A program made the translations under genes and the position numbers. This document shows positions 46,601 to 58,600 of a stretch of DNA of 64,000 bases, one piece after another. Position 1 is the stretch's first letter. Each line of letters begins with the position of its first letter. Under the pieces are notes generated by a model, which did not search any database, was not told the origin of the DNA, and was given only the letters and a program-made list of their open reading frames with translations. This DNA is from Glandiceps talaboti (lineage: Eukaryota > Hemichordata > Enteropneusta > Spengelidae), in the NCBI RefSeq assembly GCF_964340395.1, contig NC_135556.1:9137501-9201500 (forward strand), given 5' to 3'.

Positions 46601-48223
46601 ATGCTCAAACTTTCTCTGGTACAGTGCCTCGCAACGGTAATCGTTCTCCTCGTCGATTCCGTGGCTTCTCAGGACTACATAGATACCGAAGTATTAATCC
46701 TTGGTGGGGGTATTAGTGGTATTGCTGCTGCTCAAACTTTACACAGCAATGGTATACAAGACTTTATCATATTGGAAGGTGACAATGACATTGGTGGACG
46801 AGTCAAGTCTATGGACTTTGGTGGAACGAGAATCAACCTCGGTGCTAATTGGATACACTTTGGCAACACGTCCACAAATTCCATCTGGCAGCTGAAAGAA
46901 AAATACAATATTATGGGTAAACATGCTGATTACGATGATCTTATAATATTGGACAGTGCTGGCAATAATGTGACCGACTATGCAGATGTGTATTGGGAAC
47001 TGTTAGAAAATGCTACAGCTAGCGACGATGTTTACAATCTTCTAGACCAAATGCAGATGGGAATTGTGCCAGATATGTCAGTACGTTCTGTTTGGAAGAT
47101 TGGCGGTTGGTCACCAAGATCTCCAATCGCCAAAGTTGTTGAATATTTTGAGCATGATGCCGAGTTTGCAGAGCCACCCGAAGTAACTTCATTTCAAAGT
47201 ACTCATGCAGTGGCTGACGAACTTTACGAAGGAGGGGGCGATTATTTTATCACAGATTCTCGTGGATTTGATGTCATCGTGAAAAACATGGCAGATGAGT
47301 TTCTTGAAGAAAATGACGCTCGCCTGAAGCTTAACCACGTCGTCAAAAAGATCGCCTGGAATGGCGACAATGTCATTGTTACAACTCAAAATGGTACAAC
47401 ATTCAGAGCTGACTTTGCACTGTGTACATTTAGCATTGGTGTCCTGGAAAACGACGTCGTTGACTTTGTACCAGACTTACCCTATTGGAAAACAGAGGTT
47501 ATATATCAGTTTCATATGGCTTGGTTTACGAAAATTTCCATTAAATTTGCAGAAGATGTGGAGCAATTCTGGCCTGAGGAAGAGTGGATGTTGGTTGCTG
47601 ATGAAAGACGGGGATATTATCCTGTCTGGGGTAATCTCATAGCACCTGGTTTGCTACCCACATCAGAGAAAATGATGTTGATTATTGTAACTGGTGAAGA
47701 ATCTAAACGAATTGAAAATCAACCTGATGAGGAGACACAAGACGAAGTAATGTCTGTCCTGCGTGGTTTATTCGGTGAAACTATTCCTGATCCAACACAT
47801 ATCCACGTTAGTAAATGGGGAACTGATCCACTGCAGTTCGGTGCCTACAGCAACTGGCCAGTAGAAGTATCACTGGAAAGTTTTCGACGATTGCAAGCCG
47901 CAGTTGGGAAATTGTATTTTGCAGGAGAAGCAACACATGAACGGTACAACGGGTATCTCCAGGGCGGTTTACTGTCTGGGCAGGATAGAGCTAATGACAT
48001 CATCAATTGTATAAATGGAAATTGTGTCGACTTCGTCGTAAGAGAGAGGAAACCAGGATGCACGTATCAACAAGCCATAAACTATGACAGTATGGCAACT
48101 GTTGATGATGGTACGTGTGTGTTCAGCTACAGAAGTCAATCGAGCATCGCAACGCGGTTGGAAGGCAATATAATTTTCAGAGTTGTTTACATGTGCACTG
48201 CCCTCATTGCAATTAATTATTAG
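46601..48223 (+). CDS. Secreted flavin polyamine oxidase, copy 2, probably GPI-anchored
   Basis: Single-exon 540 aa paralogue of the oxidase at 40570, same strand, 6 kb downstream. The first ATG is at 46601. The signal peptide, GGGISG, GANWIH, FTKISIKF and FAGEATHERYNGYLQGG motifs are all kept. Most of the catalytic domain is nearly identical to copy 1. Changes cluster at residues around 150-162 (YNLLDQMQMGIV in place of NSILERIQQGVV) and after residue 475. The GCTYQQAINYD and DDGTC motif is kept, while the C-terminal hydrophobic tail (VVYMCTALIAI) differs in sequence but not in character. Similarity starts about 25 bp before the ATG, so the copied unit included little upstream sequence; promoters are probably different. 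Confidence 0.93.
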   Translation: MLKLSLVQCLATVIVLLVDSVASQDYIDTEVLILGGGISGIAAAQTLHSNGIQDFIILEGDNDIGGRVKSMDFGGTRINLGANWIHFGNTSTNSIWQLKEKYNIMGKHADYDDLIILDSAGNNVTDYADVYWELLENATASDDVYNLLDQMQMGIVPDMSVRSVWKIGGWSPRSPIAKVVEYFEHDAEFAEPPEVTSFQSTHAVADELYEGGGDYFITDSRGFDVIVKNMADEFLEENDARLKLNHVVKKIAWNGDNVIVTTQNGTTFRADFALCTFSIGVLENDVVDFVPDLPYWKTEVIYQFHMAWFTKISIKFAEDVEQFWPEEEWMLVADERRGYYPVWGNLIAPGLLPTSEKMMLIIVTGEESKRIENQPDEETQDEVMSVLRGLFGETIPDPTHIHVSKWGTDPLQFGAYSNWPVEVSLESFRRLQAAVGKLYFAGEATHERYNGYLQGGLLSGQDRANDIINCINGNCVDFVVRERKPGCTYQQAINYDSMATVDDGTCVFSYRSQSSIATRLEGNIIFRVVYMCTALIAINY

Positions 48224-48513
48224 GTATTCTGTAGATAATGTTACAGTAAAATGAAGTTTTGTATGATTAGATCTGTGGTAACTACATGTAAAAGTTAACT
48301 TTAGTATTTTTTATTTATCCAGTTGTTTTGATAAAAAAGACTGCCAGTGCATCAATACCATCAGTTATATATGTATTGTCAGTTGGTGCGAGGATACTTT
48401 ACATAGACATACTATTGAGAACCATAATTTACTAGTTTTGTAAATATTGAATGCATTTTAGTCTTTTCCAATTTCAGGTTGTCTGTAAATGGGGTAATCC
48501 TGTAGACATCTTA

Positions 48514-48519
48514 AATAAA
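48514..48519 (+). terminator. Candidate polyadenylation signal of oxidase copy 2
   Basis: AATAAA within a run of A-rich repeats about 290 bp after the stop codon. Confidence 0.4.
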
Positions 48520-49137
48520 TAAAAAAATAATAATACAATGCAAGTCGTTTTATACATACTCAACTTGGTTGCAAGTTGACCAGATGTAAATTGAATGCCT
48601 TCTGTAAGGGTTGTTGTTCCTATATCCTTTGTTATCATCAAAGTGCATACCAAATCATATTAAATTTGAAAATGCATTGATAAGATATAGGCCACGTGCA
48701 TTTTGTCATCGTCAATGATGCACCAGGTCATATGAAGTTAAAAGTTAAGCTTTATTGTACATATTCGCTGCATTATCATCAATGCATGTACCAAATCCTA
48801 TGAAAATTGAAGCATGTGTTCTTAAGGTATTACCTAATTACCAAAAATGATTCAGTGTTCAAATAACTCATTAAAATGGGCTAAAGCTACATTAACAAGC
48901 TTAACAATACATGTGCGTTTTGGTATCATGAATCTAGTACTAGATTATATGGACTTCGAAGCTGGCATCCTTTAGATATAGTCTAATGACTGAGAAATCG
49001 TGAATTATGCAAATGGTTTAATATTATTCACAGGATATTACGACATTATTAAGACGTTTAACAAGATTCATTAGAATTAAAGCAGTAGTTTTTAGATATC
49101 GTGGCCACATAAATACAGGCAGACATGTGAGGGAGAG

Positions 49138-49590
49138 ACATACATACATACATACATTGTACACACATACATACATACATACATACATTGTACATACATA
49201 CATACATACATACATACATTGTACATACATACATACATACATACATACATACATACATACATACATACATACATTGTACATTCATTGTACATACATACAT
49301 ACATACATACATACATACATACATACATACATACATACATACATACACACACATACATTGTACATACATACATACATACATACATACATACATACATACA
49401 TAGTACGTACATACATATATACATACATATATACATATACATATACATACATGCATGCATACATACATACATACATGCATTCATTCATACATACATACAT
49501 ACATACATACATACATACATACATACATACACACATACATACATACATATATACTTGCATACATACATACATACATACATACATACATAC
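49138..49590. repeat. Large (CATA)n array with periodic CATTGTACAT interruptions
   Basis: About 450 bp of CATA units broken at intervals by CATTGTACAT, CACACA and TATA variants. All long frames across it are repeat translations. Confidence 0.97.
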
Positions 49591-49725
49591 GTATATACAT
49601 ATTTACAAAAGCATAACATAACCTTCCCGTACGGAGATTAAAACCTACGTATCCCTCAGAGAGATATCAGGTGCAACTAATGGTTTTGGAGAAAGTATTC
49701 GTCATAACCCCCCCCCCCCCCCAAG

Positions 49726-49874
49726 ATATCGGTTCTAATCGGACCAATTTTCAAGACCGTGTAAATCCAGAAAGTTTGTATTTACGAGGGAAACCTAAAA
49801 CTATGTATGATGTTGTCTACTGTAAAACTGCGTCCGATTATAATTTGGATGCCATAAAAGCTGCCTTACAATAA
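49726..49874 (+). other. Possible terminal exon, unidentified
   Basis: Follows a pyrimidine tract ending in AAG and stays open to TAA at 49872-49874, where the stop overlaps an AATAAA. The peptide (LYLRGKPKTMYDVVYCKTAS and on to IKAALQ) has natural-looking composition. There is no upstream exon or recognised family. Confidence 0.22.
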
Positions 49875-50913
49875 AATACTATAACAAGTAATACCATTTA
49901 TTTAAAAAACTAACGCAAATAACATAAATATGAGTTGGTCTGAGGGTTACGAGTTATTTTAGACCACCCTTTGATCATCAAACCGTGAAATAGGTATACA
50001 TTTTTTCCAATACCACTGCACGTAAATGTCTGGTCTAGTTCCTATACAGTATTGTTACCATTTACACCCCCACTCAGTGGTTTAGTTATAAACCACGCTG
50101 GCACCCAGACTACTGGTATATGTCTATCTTCAGGTATTGCCATGGATAATCATTTGCATACATACATTCCTTGTTACGTAAACATGAATGGAAAACAAAT
50201 GTCAATGAATTAGTTTAATCAGCGTCTTAGAACACCTTTTTACCATCAAACCACTCCAAAGTGAGTAAAACCATATATATTAGCAAGTACATTGTAGTCC
50301 ACTCAGTCTGGCGGAAATTTCGGGACACACAATTGCAACAGAAAAAATTCTAGTAAGCGTGCATAGAATTTATTCTGAACAATATATCAAAAGTTTAGAA
50401 AATTGTAAGTGGTGGAACCATAGATCCTCCACGGTGGGCGGGTCTATGGTGGAACATGCATGGTAAAAGAAGTTTTATTTATTTAGTATTAGCATAATGA
50501 AAAAAATATAATACTCATGAAATATCATATTTTGTTTTAAAAAACCATGCAAGTAAAATGTCTAGTTAGGTTTGATGGATTTTGTAATCATACGGATAAA
50601 TTATCCTAATTTGAATCGTTGTTTTCTTGTTGATTACATCTTGATTGTTATAATAAGAGTTACCGTCAAACAAACCAATCGTGTCTTTGAGTTTGACCTA
50701 GTTTTGTTTTAAAGGGTGTTTACTGGTGTATTTATAGGACACCTAGTTACGTCATAGGTATTGGGATTTTAATGAGCTAGTGCATTAGCTGCCATTACAT
50801 GCTAAAAGTATAGGCAGTCTTTTGTCTATTTTTAAACAAAGGGTTACATACAATTGTACAGTAAAGTCTATTTACAGACAAGATAACAGTCTCGACATAT
50901 CGACCTATTCCAG

Positions 50914-51081
50914 CTCGATACTCCTAGTCTGTGGCACAGACAAGAAAAAGACTTTACAGGGGTCGGGGGTGTCGGTGCCCGTGGTATGTACGAGTATCTT
51001 GTTTTCGCCTCAGATGGTACAGGGAGGGAGTCTGAAAGATCTAGGCGTTGGTCCACTTACGCATGGATAAATCACCCTTAA
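50914..51081 (+). other. Possible terminal exon, unidentified
   Basis: Preceded by an acceptor-like CGACCTATTCCAG and open for 55 codons to TAA. It reads SLWHRQEKDFTGVGGVGARG and then YEYLVFASDGTG. No homologue recognised; GC-richer than its surroundings. Confidence 0.2.
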
Positions 51082-51252
51082 CTACATCCATGACCACTCT
51101 ATATATTCCACTCTTACTACTTCTAGAGAGCACATATGCGGAGGCACAGATCGTTACCTGTCTGTGGCGGAAGCAATGCCTGGATCTTTCAAGCTAATTA
51201 TCAAAAGGTGGTATTCAACATACAGGCCGGCATGCGTTGTATAATTAATGTC

Positions 51253-51520
51253 CTGTCGGTAGCCGAGTGGTTATGTACATACATGTAACCACTTGCCTCT
51301 AACCATCGGCCCTTGTCTGACTTTGATTAAATCTGTCACGCATACAAGTAAGAAGAATGTCATTTACATTGTAATGTTACTGCCAAACAACACAGGTTTC
51401 CCTCGGGCCAGGGCACTTACCCGCTTTCCCCCTGCACTAACATTGAACCCATGAGGGTTGGCCCTCACTGGAAATCTTGGAAGACAATGGTATGTACATA
51501 TAAACAAACAAACAAACAAG
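51253..51520 (+). mobile_element. tRNA-derived SINE, copy 1
   Basis: The 5' head carries a pol III A-box-like TAGCCGAGTGG (51260-51270), followed by ACCACTTGCCTCTAACC. The body has CCAAACAACACAGGTTTCCC and CCCATGAGGGTTGGCCCTCA. The 3' tail is an (AAAC)n run. The same head and body are found reversed at 63535-63748. Confidence 0.75.
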
Positions 51521-52154
51521 CAACAAAGAAACAAATAAATATATTTAAAGATTATTATTATAACTAAGATTTACCAATTTGACATTGATTTATGATTTGA
51601 CAGTAGCCACGTCTGGTCACTGCTGTTTTCGTACTGAGTGGTAGCATGGGTGTATTAGGGGAGAGTCTCCCCTAATCACAGTCTCTTTATAGAATGACTG
51701 TGCCCGAATACATCCATGATGAGTAGCAAGTTGAGAATTGTCAGTGGATATTGTATTTTTTTCTATTGTGCTGGTACAATAGACAGGATATACATTGTTC
51801 AGTATTCGATCAGCGATCTCACGTGTATCTTACGAATGGTTGTCATTCGCTTTTGACATTTTATTTTTTACAACAGAAATAGTGTAGAAACGTTTTACAT
51901 CATGAAGGTATTACTGATATGTTGTCTAATATACTATACATCACGATTACAGCCTTTTTAAATATACCAAATAGATCTAGTAAAATGTATATTATAAATG
52001 GGTCAGAAGCGTATAGTAATTTAAATTTAAAAAAAGCTTTAACAACTATGGTATCTGAGTGCGAAAAGAACGTCGGTCCGTTGGTTCGAGACCGACGGAT
52101 TTCAGTGTGAAGGGCCAACACTTACACAGAGTTGTCACAACATCGGTCCGTATA

Positions 52155-52190
52155 ACCATAGACCCTACACGTTGGTGTAGGGTCTATGGT
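52155..52190. repeat. Short perfect hairpin
   Basis: Arms ACCATAGACCCTACAC and GTGTAGGGTCTATGGT, 16 bp and perfect, around a 4-nt loop. A related imperfect hairpin with ACCATAGATCCTCCAC facing GGGTCTATGGT lies at 50417-50450. Confidence 0.85.
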
Positions 52191-53559
52191 ATAACCAATT
52201 AAAATTTGAAGTTACTAAATAACATTGATTTTATTTTGATTGATATATTTTGATGAAATACTAGTAATTAAATTATTGTGGATATACAATTATTCACTGT
52301 AGTGTCTTTTAAATTATTACGGTAAAAGATTACATGTTAATTAGGCCTATGGGGTTAAAAATTACTATGGTCTTAGGTCATAGACTTAAGTAATTTCTTA
52401 GCGACGTTCAATCTCTCACTTCAACCACAGGGGCTTGGAATTGGCCACATCTGTTTACAAATAATTGTTTGGGTTTTTTTTCTTTACACAAATATAGAAT
52501 GAAGGGTTATTGTTTTATTAATGTCAATAAAACGTTTATGGGTACTTCACACCTACTTGTCTATAGCACCAAATTAGCATGTGTGAGATTACTGTGATCA
52601 TGTTCATTTGACCAATTTCTCCAAATATCAAGGCAATTGTCCAGACGGTTTTTGACTTTAATTCGTTTCCACAAACACAAAGACATTTTGCCTTAACTAT
52701 AGCTCGAACAAACTACCGCAGTGTTCAACTCTGATCAATCATCACTAACATTCTCGCTTCGACTGATGTTCTTCCGTTAGACAGCAATACGACTTCAAAC
52801 TCTTTCAAATGAACACACGCTAAAACTTAATCATTATCAACTGAAAGCCAAAATGACTTAAATAGACACCAATATTGGTAATGGATAGAAGTCAGAAATG
52901 ATTTTGGGGAGCAGAGAATAAAATTTACCATATGATTCACATGTACCCTACTTGCACACTAACTGGTATGCCTATATACTGGCTAACACTTGCACTAGTT
53001 TGGGTTAATATTGAGTCGTGGTGGTCAACAACGGTGATGTGAAAGGACAGATAGCTGGACGGATGGACAGATGGACATGGGTCATTCCTATAGCCCTTAG
53101 CTGTGACTGATGGTCACACTTGAGAGAGACATATTTACAGAAAAGGAGATGTTAAACATGCTTGTGGAAGTTTTACATTCCATGTGGATACACACCCACA
53201 GACACAGACACACATGGTGCTTCTTTAGCACTACATTAATTTTTTTATTTAAAATAATGCACGTATTTTCAAAACCACATTATAGTAATTTTTGCTAAAC
53301 TTGTGTGTGCCCTCTGTAGGTAAGCCAGAAGGTGCCAATACAGTTCTATCATTTACCGTACACAAGCATTAAGTTTGTTTAAGTTGAAGAAATTTGTTTA
53401 ACTCGATAACTCCAAAAATAGGTCCTCTTTTACCTGGTGGCAGCCACAATGAAAATTCACAACTGGATGGAAGAAGACATGCAAAAATAACCTGAACATA
53501 ATTCTGGTATTAGTTAATTTTTTTTTTCATGATTTCAAGCCATAATGTAGTCTTCAATT

Positions 53560-53803
53560 GGGAACTTGCAATCCAGACTGAGCATGCTCAGATGCAAAGG
53601 ACTATGGGATTATCTGTGCTTATCGTAATACCTAATCTGGAGCTACTGATAAAATTAACCACCCGCAATAGTCAGGGTAACTATGAATTGATTATCTGTG
53701 GTTACAAACAATGTCTCAGCATTGTTTACAATACCAAATGATTAGTATTTATAATCACATTTCCCATGATGCAACATTCAACATGGCAGGCTTCCACGTT
53801 CCC
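53560..53803. mobile_element. MITE family 2, copy 2 (244 bp)
   Basis: Full-length counterpart of 19566-19808 in the same orientation. It begins GGGAACTTGCAATCCAGAC and ends CCACGTTCCC. Contains TCCCATGATGCAACATTCAA near its right end. Confidence 0.8.
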
Positions 53804-54012
53804 TATTCCGACTATGGACATTGCATGTTCAAAAGCCATAAGAAATAACTGGTACTCAGTTCATAGGTACTCTTTACATACAACAGTAATCATGTATTTG
53901 AGACATTTGTCCTGGCAGAGTATACAACTATGACTCGGGGGTCGGACAGAATACATCATCCCTTGTTCTACATGGCAGAACAATTTGGAATTCATTCATT
54001 TTCCATGATATG

Positions 54013-55628
54013 TTACAACGCTGTGTCAATAAGACTTTGCAGTGATACAGGTGTCCATGTTTGCCCTTGTTGTTGATACAACACACCATGTTCGATATAA
54101 ATAATATGTTTTCCAAAAGTGTACAACATTTTGCCTTCGTAGCGACGATTGGCGGGTACAAATATAATACCATTTTCTTGTGCCTAAAAAAAAGAGAGAG
54201 AAAAATTGAAATACTTATTTCTCTTTCACCATGGATTATTCAGACTTTTTATTTAATTCAACATAATTATTCATTATCAAGTCCTAGCCCCCCACCCCCT
54301 CCCCCCATGAAGTGTGCATTCTCTGTAGTTAGACTGATTGTTGCTCATTCAACCATAGACAGTGGAGGGGTGATTCAACAAACTCATATTTAAAGGCAGT
54401 TTATTTGACTTTCAATGATATTTATCTATGCTAGCAGACATGGATGGGAAGGAGTTTGTGGTTGTTGTAGAACACATCTACACAACTGTATCATCTTGTG
54501 TACAAACACATGTGTTTTAATATAGGTGAATTGTAAATTAAAGCATCATAACACAGTTTGGCAGAGAGTTAATTCATAATTTGATGACGTCCTAGTCTTC
54601 ACCACGGTTCATACATGTTGATCTCATGTTTTTTTTACAGCATAATGCCATAGAAAGGAGGGTGTTACCTTATTCTGAGAATGTCCCTTTTATGGTTAAA
54701 AAAACAAGGCCTTTACAAAACTTATAAAAATCAAATCACTTTCGAAGTTTTAGATTAGGGTAGACTCTAAAGACTTCATCTACAATATCTATAATATTAC
54801 ACATGTCTAATGATCTTATTGTCAATACCTTGCCTTTTCACCTAAGTATCGATGTATATACTACTTACCTTCTTTTCGACAAGATCCTTGAATGTTGTTG
54901 GGATAGTAATTCTTCTAACTGGACTCTGTGAAATTGAATATAAATCAAAGGATTAGCATTTCAAGTCTACAATGTACCTAAATGCTGAAAAGTCAAAGTA
55001 GGACTTTTTAAATACAAAATGTTAATCACCATTTTTTGGGTTGGCCATAATGAATAATCCAGGGAAAGATTTGGACATTAATGAAATAACAATATTCTAA
55101 AGATTTTGTTTTTAAGGACTAAATCTACATTTCTCAGAACTGATGGTATGTGTATTGCAACACAGTGATATGGGCACACAATATTGATCTGGCGAAAACA
55201 ATTTTTTCTCACAAGATTTGCTACAAAAATCTACAATGACTGTTCAATATCACTATACATACATCTCGGCCCTGTTGTCTCTCTGTTTGTATTGCCTCTG
55301 TATCAGGTCTTCTATCATTGGGTGCAATGAATGGTGGCATGTTCCCTGGCTGAATGTTACCAGACACAGCACGGTTCATAATGTCCAAGGCTTGGTTGAT
55401 ATGATCTGAAATAATCACATATGAATTGTAGATATGTCAATGACCATAAAAACACAACTTATGACATGATCTGGTAAATGATGTACTACCAAACCAGAAA
55501 GACTATAGAGTTTCAATTAGGCGACATTTTTTTTTAAACATCTCATGTTTTTGTTACGAATTAAAAAAGCAAAATACAGGCACTGATAGCTTGCACATAC
55601 ATAAAATGTTACTTTTTATCTCACTGGG

Positions 55629-55668
<40 letters not shown>

Positions 55669-58600
55669 AATAGACACACAACCAGTTTTGTGTTTGAATC
55701 TCCATTGTTTCATCCTACAATGATGTTGATTTGTGTTCACAGTGAGATAAAATGTATCACTTTATATACTTGCATGCTATCAGTGTCTGTATTTTGTTCT
55801 ATGCATGTAATTTGTGACAAAAACCTTTGTGTTAGGTATTAGAAACACTGTCATCCAATTAAAACTCTATAGTCACTCTGGTTTGATAATAATAATCACT
55901 GGGTGATAATCACTGGGGGATAATCACTGGGTGATAGTCACTGGATAATAATCACTGGGCAATAATCACTGGATAATAATCACTGGGTGATAATCACTGG
56001 GTAAAATCACACATGAATCATTATTTGTATGAATGACTCAAAAAGAACAATTACTGATAATTCCAGAGAGAAAAATATACACACTATAACCCTTCCAATA
56101 ATTCAAAATGACTATCAAACTAATAGATAAATGTGGGACAATGTGAAGTAAACCCAAAATTTAATAACTGAAAAAAGAGACCATGGACCAAAATCTGCAG
56201 TTGGAAAGTTATTTTTATATAAATGGTCATTTTTCTTGATTAATATTATGATGACTGTCATTGATATAATAAATCATTTGATTTGCACAATATTATTTGA
56301 AAGGAATATCTCAGAATATAATTTTATAACATCTTATTTAAATATCACCTTTCACTTACAAAATTATGATAATTTCTATCCTTATTATAGAAATCAATCA
56401 AAAGGTCTTCCTTACCCTTAATAGCTGGTATTGCCAATAATTCATCAGAGAACATTGATTTCCATCCAGTATACCACTTAGATACTTCGTCAAAGTTTGG
56501 AGAATCACCCAGCCAACTACACAAAACATTCAACCACTTTGGAAAGAAATGTTTTTGTAGCAGTGATGCCAGAGTAGATTTGGGTAAGATGTCTTCCCAT
56601 GCCATGACCCAGTTGAACGGATCTAATGTGAAAAAAGATATACATCGATAATGAAGTGAAAAGGTATGGTATTTATGATAAGATCATGAGACTTAATATG
56701 TAATTTTAGAATCAGTAAAACTGAGGTATTGTGGATAGAAGTTTCTTTGTTGATAACTGTAGGCTTCAATGGGTAAACCACCAAGTCAAGTCATAAAGAT
56801 AATACAAAATATATCACAAAGGTGACAAAATATCCACAAAGATGATACAAAGTTTAAATGTATCACTAAGGTGACAAAATATTCATAAAGTTGATACAAA
56901 ATATATCATAAAGGTGATACAAAATATATCATAAAGGTGATACCAAATGCATCATAAAGGTGACAAAATATCCATACAAGTGATACAAAATATATCACTA
57001 AGGTCATACAAACTATCCATAAAGATGATACAAAATGTATCATAATAAAGGTGACAAAATATCCATACAAGTGATACAAAATATCCATACAAGTGATACA
57101 AAATATCCATACAAGTGATACAAAATATCCATACAAGTGATACAAAATACCCATACAAGTGATACAAAATATCCATACAAGTGATACAAAATACCCATAC
57201 AAGTGATACAAAATACCCATACAAGTGATACAAAATATCCATACAAGTGATACAAAATATCCATACAAGTGATACAAAATATCCATACAAGTGATACAAA
57301 ATATCCATACAAGTGATACAAAATACCCATACAAGTGATACAAAATACCCATACAAGTGATACAAAATATCCATACAAGTGATACAAAATATCCATACAA
57401 GTGATACAAAATACCAATAAAAGGTAATACAAATATATTATATAGGTGATACAAAATACCTACTAAGTAGACTTGCTGATGTCTTTGGTTTTGTTCACTT
57501 TTTATTTGAATAAAGTTTTAAAAACACAAGTGTGTACTTTTGTGTGAAATAGTGACCTGAGTGAGTGATTGCAAACAGCCGGGTGAACAATAAGCCCCTT
57601 TACTACTAGTAACTGTGAAATATTTTTTAAAAAAAGTTGACCACATTTTCCTTCAAAACATTTGAAATGAATGACAAATTCAAAACATTTGAAGATAATG
57701 AGACAATGAAAATAATAAAATCTCCCAAAATATATCATATAAGTGATACATAATTATGGGTAAATCCAGATTGTGGTCAGATGACAGCCATCCTCCACCC
57801 TTACCCCACCACTGGGGTTGTTGATGTGGGGTGTGTAAGATGAACTTACCTAGGTGTTGTTGATATGGGTTAATCATGAACTCATGAAGGCACTGTGCAA
57901 GTTTTGGTACAATATGACGAATTAGGAATGCATCCATGGTTCCTTGTGAAAACACTGGTATCCATGGCAACAGTATTGTTTTGGCTGAGATATCACTAGG
58001 ATGCCAGTTAGTGAGCGCATTGCCAAGCTTGTGTCTGACTGGTGCAAAGAGTGGTTCTAGCCTCTGACCTGTGTTAGAATAAAAGTACAGTGTCATTTGA
58101 ATGAATGTGGGACGCAAACACCATGTTTTGCAATTACACAACATTTTGCAGTCACTTGAGACACTCATGTAGAAGATCAATGACATAGGTAATTATTGAT
58201 ACAAAAAACATGTATGCCAGTCTGATATACACGTATGATACATCTATAGTAACGGGAAAACATCAACATACTGCCTTCCTCCATCGATGCAATAATTCCC
58301 CATGAGAATACTGATACAGCCACAGGTAAACTTAAAACTTATTTGATCTCTCACAATGACCTCTGTTTGAACTTCTAACCACTAGTTTAAAGATGGAACC
58401 TAGATCTCCTCATCTTTCCATGACAGCCCTAGGTTATCAAGAAGTAAGGGCGGAGAAGGCAGTCTGATAAGGGTGGAACAATGAAATATGTCTTAAAGTT
58501 GCACTATCTACAACTGGAACATTTTTGTTGGATAAAATAACTTACTTGTAATATCGTTCACACTGAATAGTATTGAAGTACATGTGGGTGAATGCAATTT

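Larger units (their letters stand above)
48224..54012. other. Spacer between oxidase copy 2 and TFIP11
   Basis: No firm gene. Contents: large CATA array (49138-49590), an open stretch ending at 49874, a hairpin at 50417-50450, a 55-codon open stretch at 50914-51081, a SINE (51253-51520), a hairpin at 52155-52190 and MITE family 2 copy 2 (53560-53803). Confidence 0.55.

Noticed and set aside
49024-49641. Long Cys-Met-Tyr-Val and His-Thr-Tyr-Ile frames
   Set aside because: Translations of the CATA microsatellite; open on both strands with no unique sequence.
51654-51677. Perfect short palindrome ATTAGGGGAGA facing TCTCCCCTAAT
   Set aside because: Short arms; in 64 kb of palindrome-rich DNA this could be chance and no second copy was seen.
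56906-57454. 182-codon frame rich in YHLYGYFVSLVWIFCITC units
   Set aside because: Product of the 22-bp minisatellite, whose triple period is a whole number of codons; it lies in a TFIP11 intron.
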